Positions 36,966 to 44,301 of a stretch of DNA of 64,000 nt are shown piece by piece. Both the position numbers and the translations under genes were made by a program. The DNA comes from Paenibacillus sp. PCH8 (GTDB lineage Bacteria > Bacillota > Bacilli > Paenibacillales > Paenibacillaceae). Location of the stretch: assembly GCF_002968835.1 (NCBI RefSeq), contig NZ_PKQK01000001.1, positions 310,001-374,000 of the forward strand, in the 5' to 3' direction. How positions within the stretch are numbered: the stretch's first letter is position 1; the number at the start of each line of letters is the position of its first letter. The notes beneath the pieces are model-generated. The model saw only the letters and a list, made by a program, of their open reading frames with translations. It did no database searches and was not told where the DNA came from.

Positions 36966-38324
36966 TCAGCCAACGATCTTGAAGGATAACGACGACAGCA
37001 CCTCCTTAACCTTAGCGGTCAATCGTTCGTTATCCCATTCCCCCTGGATCAACGAATAATATAATCTGCCTTTCACCTGCTTATTCCGGATCCCCTTGCA
37101 CTCGCTGACAACTTTGTTAATAAGGAGCGTATTCGCGCTTAACGGTAAAATACCGAATCCTCGATCAGGCTTATATAGAACACCCTCGCGGTCCAGCGAT
37201 TCAAGCAATTGATCGAATGATACATCGCATGCAAACTGTAAAGTCGCATGCGTCATGCTCCCGGCCGTGTCGTGCTTCTTCAGGTAACGGTCAACGTAAT
37301 GCTTGATCAGACTCATCGATCTTCTTGCATTCACCTCAACAATCGGAACAATGCGGCCATCTGTCAACAGCATAGAATCGACGCATACGTCGCCGTGATA
37401 ACCCGACCGATAAAGCTCGCGAGCCGCCCGTTTCATTACATCAAAATACTTCGCTTCCTGCAGCATATGAAGCAACCTATCGTCTGCTGTATAGGAGCCT
37501 TGGTAAGCGAAATTGTGATTGACCAACTGCTGCACTGAGATATGTCGGTAAGTACCGTCCGGATCGATGTGGAATTGGCAAGAAAAATCCAATTCCTTGC
37601 GGAGGAACGGCTCAATAATAAACCGAACCGTTTTTCCCTTGCTGCACTGATCGGCGACATAGGATGTGACTCGCTTCAAAATCGCTTCCGACTCGATCAG
37701 CAAATTCCCTTTCCCGGATACCCCAAACTCATCTTTGATCAGGAAGGGGCCTTGATTCAGCAAAGTCAAGCCGCTTGCCAGCAGCTCTTCGGGAGAATAG
37801 ACCGTCTGGCTGTCACACTGAAGATCAAGGCGACGGTTCAATTCGGTTGAATACAGCTTCGAATTGACAGTCTGAACCGTTTCGATAGCTGGAAAATCCT
37901 GTTCCAGCCCGTAACGCGCTGCAGTACGATCCGCCCCCGGAATGACGGCAAAGGGCGACAACCGGGCGCCGTCCAGCAAGTAGAGATCCATGTCACCCAT
38001 TCGATCGGCTGATGTGAGCAGGTCGAATATATTGGCGGTTCTGCCTGCGCTTCCTACATCAGGACTCTCGAGATCGGTTGAATTGGAAAGAAATTTAAAT
38101 CCGATCTCATGCAAATACGCTTTATGGCAAACGTTCATTCGATAGCGAGTAATGAGCTTATCCTGCGCCTCGCAAAATGGGAAGAGCAGCTCATCCATGG
38201 CCATCACGATATTCTCCATTTCAGGATCGTGAAACGACGGCAGTTTGGCTAGATTAGGGTCGCGCCAGAAGCGTTCCGCGTCAAATGTCCCGATAATGAG
38301 CTCGAACTTGCGTCTATCGTTCAT
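36966..38324 (-). CDS. ATP-grasp ligase, possibly carrier-protein ligase (BtrJ-like logic)
   Basis: A 452-residue protein with ATP-grasp features in the C-terminal two thirds: FLIKDEFGVSGKGNLLIES near residue 195 (the grasp loop), VRFIIEPFLRKELDFSCQF near 240, and DGRIVPIVEVNARRSMSL near 330 with the Mg-binding E and N. Its start overlaps the end of the carrier-protein gene by 4 bases. In butirosin synthesis BtrJ, an ATP-grasp enzyme, loads glutamate on the carrier BtrI; the coupled gene pair here suggests the same kind of reaction. The amino acid is unknown. Confidence 0.8.
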   Translation of the reverse strand: MNDRRKFELIIGTFDAERFWRDPNLAKLPSFHDPEMENIVMAMDELLFPFCEAQDKLITRYRMNVCHKAYLHEIGFKFLSNSTDLESPDVGSAGRTANIFDLLTSADRMGDMDLYLLDGARLSPFAVIPGADRTAARYGLEQDFPAIETVQTVNSKLYSTELNRRLDLQCDSQTVYSPEELLASGLTLLNQGPFLIKDEFGVSGKGNLLIESEAILKRVTSYVADQCSKGKTVRFIIEPFLRKELDFSCQFHIDPDGTYRHISVQQLVNHNFAYQGSYTADDRLLHMLQEAKYFDVMKRAARELYRSGYHGDVCVDSMLLTDGRIVPIVEVNARRSMSLIKHYVDRYLKKHDTAGSMTHATLQFACDVSFDQLLESLDREGVLYKPDRGFGILPLSANTLLINKVVSECKGIRNKQVKGRLYYSLIQGEWDNERLTAKVKEVLSSLSFKIVG

Positions 38325-38572
38325 ACAGGCGCTGTTTTCTGCAGCTCCGAGATATAATTGCAGAAGGTCGTTACCGACTCCATGAGATTGAAGTCGAATT
38401 GTTCAAAATCGATTTCAATACCGAAATGCTCTTCCACCTTTAATACAAAAGTAATTAGCTGTAAAGAGTCCAATCCCCCGTCTTCCATGATGTTGGAATG
38501 CTCGTTCAAACTGTTTGCCAGTTGGGCGTCTTCCTTGATTTCGCATATCATCGCTATGATCTGTTCTTGCAT
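38321..38572 (-). CDS. Acyl/peptidyl carrier protein 1
   Basis: An 83-residue carrier protein; the phosphopantetheine attachment Ser is in GGLDSLQLITF near residue 36, and the rest (VEEHFGIEIDFEQFDF) is the usual acidic four-helix bundle. GGGAGG precedes the ATG at 38572. Coupled to the ATP-grasp gene. It should carry an activated amino acid or acyl group as a thioester. Confidence 0.9.
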   Translation of the reverse strand: MQEQIIAMICEIKEDAQLANSLNEHSNIMEDGGLDSLQLITFVLKVEEHFGIEIDFEQFDFNLMESVTTFCNYISELQKTAPV

Positions 38573-38585
38573 AGGTACCTCCCGT

Positions 38586-39527
38586 TTAATGGATATATTG
38601 ACCCTGGTAATAATGGATCGTTCTAGCGAGTGCATCATGCAAACTGATCGCCGGTTCCCAGTCCATAATCGTCCTTGAAATGGTAATATCCGGCTTCCTT
38701 CTCCTTGGATCGTCTTCCGGCAGCGGGAGAAACTCTAACTGCGCGTTAGACTTCATTAACTCCTTCAATATTTGGGCGACTTCAAGTATGGTGACTTCCT
38801 CCGGATTCCCCAAATTGACTGGCTGTTCATACGTGGTGCTCAGCAGTCTCACAATCCCTTCCAGCAAATCGTCGATATACTGAAAGCTTCTCGTCTGTCT
38901 GCCGTCGCCATAAATCGTAAGGTTTTGCTTGGACATGATTTCATTAATGAAATTGGTAATGACGCGTCCGTCATTTAAATCCATCTTCGGGCCGAATGTA
39001 TTGAAGATCCGAATGACCCTTACCGGTATACCGTATTTCCTGTTCATCCAGTAGGTGATCGCCTCTGCATAACGCTTCGCTTCGTTGTAGCAGCTTCTTG
39101 CTCCAACCGAATTCACGTTGCCATAGTAGCTCTCCGGCTGAGGGTGAACAGTTGGGTTACCGTAGATCTCGCTTGTTGAAGCCAAGAAGAAAGCAGCCTG
39201 CTTTTCTTTGGCCAGATACAGCAGATGCATCGTCCCTTCGCTGTTGACCCTCATCGTTTCGATCGGATAGGACAAATATTTGGGCGGACTGGCAGGACTG
39301 GCAAAATGCATCACCCAATCGACAGGGCCTTCAATTGCGAGCGGATAAATGACGTCATGCTCGATAAACTTGAAATTTGGCGACCGTAAGAGATTGTCTA
39401 TGTTGACAGTAGATCCGGTCAGAAAATTATCGACGCCGATAACGGTATGGCCTTCCCGCAGCAGCCTCTCGGCAAGGTTGGAACCGATGAAGCCTGCGAC
39501 TCCTGTTAATACAATGAATATTATGAT
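38586..39527 (-). CDS. Sugar-nucleotide SDR (UDP-xylose synthase/dehydratase type) without a canonical start codon
   Basis: The in-frame coding sequence reaches 39527 and includes the full Rossmann fold: IVLTGVAGFIGSNLAERLLREGH, FIEHDV, DWVMHFASPASP, the catalytic set S/Y/K in STSEIYG and YNEAKRYAE, then RIFNTFGPKM and SFQYIDDL. Length about 313, normal for UDP-glucuronate decarboxylase-like enzymes. However no ATG, GTG or TTG lies in frame between the stop at 39541 and the GTG at 39314; the most likely start is the ATC at 39525-39527 behind an AAAGGGGGGG ribosome site (the codon would be ATG with one base change). It makes a nucleotide sugar for the cluster's glycosyltransferase. Confidence 0.82.
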   Translation of the reverse strand: MIIFIVLTGVAGFIGSNLAERLLREGHTVIGVDNFLTGSTVNIDNLLRSPNFKFIEHDVIYPLAIEGPVDWVMHFASPASPPKYLSYPIETMRVNSEGTMHLLYLAKEKQAAFFLASTSEIYGNPTVHPQPESYYGNVNSVGARSCYNEAKRYAEAITYWMNRKYGIPVRVIRIFNTFGPKMDLNDGRVITNFINEIMSKQNLTIYGDGRQTRSFQYIDDLLEGIVRLLSTTYEQPVNLGNPEEVTILEVAQILKELMKSNAQLEFLPLPEDDPRRRKPDITISRTIMDWEPAISLHDALARTIHYYQGQYIH

Positions 39528-39904
39528 CCCCCCCTTTGCTTAAGGTTTGTGAAACCACTATTAATTCAATCGAACAGGTATGGTTCTATGCATGAATCAC
39601 AAGATGTCGGGTTAAATAACAGGAGAGATTCTTGAGGTGAGTGGATTCGCTGTGGTTGTGCCGGAAAAAAGCGCTTGAAGCAATGCGGATCGTTGAAAGA
39701 CAAGAAAGAAATAGGCTGTCAGCAAACGGAATCTTTAAGACAAGAGTAACGGTTTGGCTTACTCAATACGCTGTATCGCAACGATTATAATCCCGGCATC
39801 ACTCCCTCCATAAATATGCCCGGATCACCACCGGCTTCGGGCTAAGGCTTCTATTCGGGTGCAAGAAGAGATATCCACAACTGAGATCATCTGCTCCCTC
39901 AACA
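39528..39904. other. 377-base gap inside the cluster
   Basis: No gene is supported. It holds the G-rich ribosome site of the SDR gene, a weak inverted repeat (GCCCG / CGGGC around 39820-39845) that could end the BtrH-like transcript, and otherwise nothing recognisable. Composition changes here from AT-rich (right) to more GC-rich (left). Confidence 0.5.
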
Positions 39905-40972
39905 TTACTGAATGCCTACCTTCTTCAGCCATCGTTCAAGGAATATGGATTCTTCATTTTCTATATTCGTAATCAGCGTTTGAAAACTTTCGGAAATACT
40001 CGTATCCCTTGTCAAATTATATTTAATCGCTACATTCACAAGTATCTTTGCCTGAAGTTCAATGGCTGTGAATTCATCTATATGTTCTTGATTTAATTTA
40101 ATTAAATGCCGATTATCGTACAAGTACTTGAGTCTTAGCGTCATTATCTTCTTATGATCATAAAGTAAATGAAAGGGTCTTATATCCAGCATAGCCTTAT
40201 GTTCCGATGTCTCTTTCGCATAATTTAATAGCGTTGTGTATATTTGCATGCCGAAGTCAAGATTATCCCTGTCGCCCCCATAGTTGAACATCTCCCAATA
40301 CTCCGGCGTTTTCTTAGTGAAATAATTTCTTATAGAATTCACTAGAGTATCTGCATTGAATTTATCCTGATATTGATCATTGAATGTATACAGATAAACC
40401 ATTTCTCTTAGATAATCATGATTCGTTGTTAGATGATTCGTGTCGAACGCAAGATTGAAATCATTAAATGATATCTCAGCCTGACTATACACGCCGTTCT
40501 TGAAAAAATCGGAAACATACAATATCTCTCTATCCAAATCATAGCCGTAAACAAATATGTCATGATGCAATTGAAGTTTATTGTAGCGATCGCTTAGGGG
40601 CACGTAGAAATAATTGACCATGGTGTGGACATAGTTATTAGCATTAATATTTTCTATAATAAAATGAATAACAGAGTCCCATTTAGTTGTTACAGTATCT
40701 CTATGTATCTTTTGAGTAGTAATCCATTTGCACGCATCCGAAGGCCGCAGCTCATAAGTCAGAGGGAAATAAAAATCTCCCCAATGGTGTTTATAATCTT
40801 TGTTAATAAATAATTGGATATAATTGCTAAATATCCATGGGTGTGCGCACTCGTAATGGGTAAGTATGGACAAGAGATGAGCATGTTGCGTATAGGTTGT
40901 AATCATAGGATAACTGACCGGCAATATTTCTCTTCCCAATGTTTGAGTTGAATTCTTCAACCTTTCGTTCAC
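39905..40972 (-). CDS. BtrH-like protein (possible acyltransferase), 355 residues
   Basis: A paralog of the interrupted gene at 27.7-28.8 kb. HYECAHPWIFSNYIQLF (Cys near residue 43), LQLHHDIFVYGYDLDREILYVSDFF near residue 145 and a helical C-terminal half match the BtrH N-terminal family layout with a plausible Cys-His-Asp triad. BtrH transfers an acyl side chain from a carrier protein to an amine. It lies beside an AMP-ligase and a second carrier protein, which could supply the acyl donor. The GTG at 40972 directly overlaps its GAGGGG, so the true start may be the TTG 12 bases later. AT-rich. Confidence 0.65.
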   Translation of the reverse strand: MNERLKNSTQTLGREILPVSYPMITTYTQHAHLLSILTHYECAHPWIFSNYIQLFINKDYKHHWGDFYFPLTYELRPSDACKWITTQKIHRDTVTTKWDSVIHFIIENINANNYVHTMVNYFYVPLSDRYNKLQLHHDIFVYGYDLDREILYVSDFFKNGVYSQAEISFNDFNLAFDTNHLTTNHDYLREMVYLYTFNDQYQDKFNADTLVNSIRNYFTKKTPEYWEMFNYGGDRDNLDFGMQIYTTLLNYAKETSEHKAMLDIRPFHLLYDHKKIMTLRLKYLYDNRHLIKLNQEHIDEFTAIELQAKILVNVAIKYNLTRDTSISESFQTLITNIENEESIFLERWLKKVGIQ

Positions 40973-41009
40973 CCCTCGTTATTTGGTTAAATGGCTTAAG
41001 GATGCCGAA

Positions 41010-42506
41010 TCAGTATATCTCATTTAGCAATAAGCGCTTCGTACTTGCCCTGTCCAGTTTTCCTGTTTTTGTTTTTGGAATACTATCTATAACCCTCCAT
41101 TGTCTAGGCACTTTATACGATGACAAGTGCAAGTTGCAATGTCGTGTCAGTGCATCTATATCAACCAGGCATTCATTAAAAACTTTCAGAAATGCGATAG
41201 GCACTTCGCCTAACAGATCATCGTGTACACCAACAACCATGACCTCCTCCACTTCTTTCAAGCCGTACAAAAATTCCTCGATTTCTTCCGGATATATATT
41301 GATACCGCCGGATATAATGATATTCTTCTTTCGACCTGTGAGTATAAGGCACCCTGATTCATTCCAATACCCCAAATCTCCTGTCTTTAACCAACCCTCA
41401 ACAATGGTAACGTTCGTTAACTCCGGGTTTTTGTAATAACCAAGCATCACATTCGGGCCCTTGACCCAAATTTCTCCTGTAGCAGCATTTCCTTTAACCT
41501 CATTCTCTTCTTCGTCAACAAGCCGAATAGAAACACCACTGACGGGTGACCCACAGGAAAGGCTGCGGTCTCCCCGTTCCATCATGCTCACCCGCGGAGA
41601 AGCTTCTGTTAATCCATAGGTTTGAATAATGTCCGCTTTGGGAAACACAATCTGAAGATGGTCTACTAATTTCGCGGGAATCGCCGCACCGCTAATCACA
41701 ATAAATTCAATAGAATCAAAGGCACTCCAGTTTGTTGTCTGATGAAAATCGGAAACAAAGTGCATCAATTGCGTAGGAACCGCTGAGAATGCCGTGACCG
41801 CCTTATTCTGAAACAGTCTAAACGCTGTGCGCGGCAGCAAGGGCAAGCTGATAAGTTTAATTCGGGTTCCATATAGCATGCAAGAAATCAATTGCGTGAC
41901 AATCGTAGAACTGAAATGAACGGGCATCGTTACAAGAAACGAATCTTGATCCGTATACCCCACCTTTCCGCCATGTGCCAACGCATTCGTTAATACATTC
42001 CAATGGGATAACATAACGATTTTAGATTTTCCGGTTGTGCCCGATGTAGGAAGGAGAATCGCACATTGATTGGGATCGGACTGATTTGTTAACGAGATCG
42101 ATTCAAACGAAGGCATTGGTTCTTGCGATAAATCCTGAGCGGTAACCCAAGGAATGTCGCAATTTAAATGCGTAGGCTGTGCATATTTGCTGATAACCAA
42201 TTTGGCGTCACTGGCATTTAAAATATTTTCAATTTCAGTATTGGATGCCGAATAAGGAACCGGTACTAACACATATCCGCAGAATTGAATGCCCAGCGCC
42301 GCAATAATGAACAAGGGCTCATTATTTGTGTATAATGCAAGATGACTTCCGGACTCAAGCTCAAAATTCTTGTGGATATATAAAGAAATCAAATAAGCTT
42401 CTGTCATCACCTCTGCGTAAGTCCATTGCTGGTTTAGATCTTCAAGGATAATATGATCTTGTCGATCAGAGGCCTCCAGAAATAGACGCTGAATGATAGT
42501 CATCAT
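41010..42506 (-). CDS. AMP-dependent acyl/aryl ligase
   Basis: A 498-residue adenylate-forming enzyme with all core motifs: LPTSGTTGKSK (A3) near residue 155, QTYGLTEASPR (A5), GWLKTGDLGY (A7), GRKKNIIISGGINIYPEEIE (A8) and PKTKTGKLDR (A10). It activates a carboxylic acid as the acyl-AMP and passes it to a thiol. Its start overlaps the carrier-protein stop (ATGA), so the acceptor is almost certainly that carrier protein. The substrate cannot be read from the sequence. Confidence 0.92.
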   Translation of the reverse strand: MMTIIQRLFLEASDRQDHIILEDLNQQWTYAEVMTEAYLISLYIHKNFELESGSHLALYTNNEPLFIIAALGIQFCGYVLVPVPYSASNTEIENILNASDAKLVISKYAQPTHLNCDIPWVTAQDLSQEPMPSFESISLTNQSDPNQCAILLPTSGTTGKSKIVMLSHWNVLTNALAHGGKVGYTDQDSFLVTMPVHFSSTIVTQLISCMLYGTRIKLISLPLLPRTAFRLFQNKAVTAFSAVPTQLMHFVSDFHQTTNWSAFDSIEFIVISGAAIPAKLVDHLQIVFPKADIIQTYGLTEASPRVSMMERGDRSLSCGSPVSGVSIRLVDEEENEVKGNAATGEIWVKGPNVMLGYYKNPELTNVTIVEGWLKTGDLGYWNESGCLILTGRKKNIIISGGINIYPEEIEEFLYGLKEVEEVMVVGVHDDLLGEVPIAFLKVFNECLVDIDALTRHCNLHLSSYKVPRQWRVIDSIPKTKTGKLDRASTKRLLLNEIY

Positions 42507-42742
42507 AGCGTTTTCTCAGTCAAATAATTAAGGATTAATCCAGCCGTGGAGAAATTCTCAAATAACAGATCTTCATCAGGGATCGAGATGTTAAACTTCG
42601 ATTCCATTAAAACAATAAGCTTGATGAAGCCTACTGAATCGATCCCTTGGTCCAACAAACGGGTATCGCGGCCTTCCGGATACTCGATGTCCAGCTCAGC
42701 AAAAATTTCATCTCTCAAGATAGATTCTATTGATTTAGACAT
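42503..42742 (-). CDS. Acyl carrier protein 2
   Basis: A 79-residue carrier protein with the phosphopantetheine Ser in DQGIDSVGFIKLI near residue 36. It differs clearly from carrier protein 1 (GGLDSLQL). GGGGGA before the second ATG at 42742 favours that start over 42745. First gene of the cluster in transcription order, coupled to the AMP-ligase. Confidence 0.9.
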   Translation of the reverse strand: MSKSIESILRDEIFAELDIEYPEGRDTRLLDQGIDSVGFIKLIVLMESKFNISIPDEDLLFENFSTAGLILNYLTEKTL

Positions 42743-42843
42743 CATATTCCCCCGTTAGATAATCTTTTAGAAAGGCTGATTAAAGAGGATAGTATACGTG
42801 ATGAGCAAGTGAAAGTGATTTTGAAGAAGAATAAGTTCATAAC

Positions 42844-43110
42844 GATAAACAAGCTGAATTTGCACTGAAAGAGTTGTTTGCAGAGATGCTGCAATTCATG
42901 TTGGAGGTGGAATATGACACGGTTCAGGTCATAAAAAGCTTGACGCGAAGAGTACAACGACGGAAATACTTGAGGGTTACCATCGTCAACATCGCAAAGC
43001 CTAAAGAAAAAAGCATTTTCCCAAGCAATGAAGCGTTGCTGAAAATGCTCTACAAAACTACGATGAATGTCACTCATAAATGGACAGGGCGTGTAAAAAA
43101 CTGGGACTAA
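42844..43110 (+). pseudogene. IS256-family transposase remnant with a large internal deletion
   Basis: The frame reads KQAEFALKELFAEMLQFMLEVEYD, like the N-terminus of IS256/Mutator transposases, then jumps directly to the C-terminal end (IFPSNEALLKMLYKTTMNVTHKWTGRVKNWD). The DDE core between them is gone. Confidence 0.65.
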
Positions 43111-43469
43111 GTACCCCATCAACTCTCCATTTTCTCCCTCGACGGGATTGAACTATATTGCGTAAAGTTTTGCTTGGAGAGCGTTTACATTAGTAGATTT
43201 ACAGCACCAAGCGCCCGATATATTTAATATAATTACAAATATACCAATTGTCAACAGTTTTGAAAAAGCCCGTTGATGCCCTCTGGAATTCCATTTGCGA
43301 TTGTTTCAAAATGTGTATGGTAAAGGGAAAATATAGTTAACGCAACCATTCCAGTCATAAAGAATACGCCCAATACAATAAACATTGTCAGAATGCTTCA
43401 TAACCACAATGTCGAAGTGTTTTCGTCTAGGGACTGTACGAGTATCCAGCGGCAGAGGGCGCACTATGT

Positions 43470-43790
43470 GCGAGAGTTGCTATTGTGCGGATTGCGGGGC
43501 AGGAATGAACTATAAGAATGACCGTCATTCCTACGTCTGCTCAACGTACACGGTTGTTAAGGAATTAGAAATGGTACAGCATGAAATTAGCAAATTGGAT
43601 AAAGACCTTGTTAAGCTTACGAGGAAACGGATGAGCGGAGATATTGATAAGGAGATGTTCAACGCATGCTGTGGGGCTGTCAAGAACGAACGTCAATCAT
43701 TTAAGAAGAACGGCTCGACTTCAAACTGGAATCGCTCACGAACACGATACAGAATCACGTGTATCGGCGTCCAAAGCTGAGTTAATGAAG
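43470..43790 (+). pseudogene. Large serine recombinase remnant (zinc ribbon and coiled coil)
   Basis: YCADCGAGMNYKNDRHSYVC is the recombinase zinc beta-ribbon, followed by the coiled-coil part (LEMVQHEISKLDKDLVKLTRKR, GDIDKEMFNA). A frameshift follows (continuing ERLDFKLESLTNTIQNHVYRR in another frame). The catalytic N-terminus is absent. The 43130-43470 stretch to its left holds nothing recognisable. Confidence 0.65.
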
Positions 43791-43822
43791 TTTGCCTCGC
43801 TTTGACGTCCAATCGAAATCAG

Positions 43823-43960
43823 TTACAGCTCTAGCACATGGGTAAACACGGTTTCCAGTACCTCTTTCATCCGTTCGGAACGAAAGCGGTTGATGGTACG
43901 AAAGTCTGGCTGTTGGCGCGCGGCGAGCCACATGAACATGATATTTTCACGAACCGCCCT
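43823..43960 (-). pseudogene. IS1182-family transposase fragment
   Basis: Minus-strand reading AVRENIMFMWLAARQQPDF and TINRFRSERMKEVLETVF, the conserved N-terminal region of IS1182 transposases, ending at a stop at 43823. It lies between the two pieces of the serine recombinase remnant. Confidence 0.65.
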
Positions 43961-44084
43961 ACAAGGCTTCTCTGCCCACATTTGGCTACAAGCGTGATGA
44001 TAAGAAGCTTCTACTTGATGAGATCTATGCCCCTATAGTTCAAGAAAGAAATTTCACCTCTATCTGTATTAGGATTAGGGTGTG

Positions 44085-44262
44085 TACAAAAAAAGACACG
44101 GAAGAACAACTCCGTGCCTATATAAAGCAATTATCCCGCTTCACCGAACTTCAAATTGAAGGTCAACAAGTCTTTAAGCAGGCACTTCAAAGACTTATTC
44201 AAAAAAATCGAAGTTATTAAAGACGGTTGAATCAAAGCCATACATTACATATTTCCCGTCCT
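44085..44262 (+). pseudogene. C-terminal remnant of the serine recombinase
   Basis: KKDTEEQLRAYIKQLSRFTEL, then QALQRLIQK followed, after a one-base slip in an A run at 44200-44206, by IEVIKDG and IHYIFP. This matches the end of large serine recombinases. It stops about 40 bases from the 3' end of the convergent rlmD-type gene. Confidence 0.55.
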
Positions 44263-44301
44263 CAATCCATAAGGAAGTTGGAACAACAAGAGGCGTAGGA
44301 A

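Noticed and set aside
42742..43122. 126-residue minus-strand frame next to carrier protein 2
   Set aside because: It is antisense to the IS256 remnant, which reads as a real transposase fragment on the plus strand.
43200..43385. Hydrophobic minus-strand stretch resembling a transporter fragment
   Set aside because: No start with a ribosome site and no recognisable family motif; could be chance.
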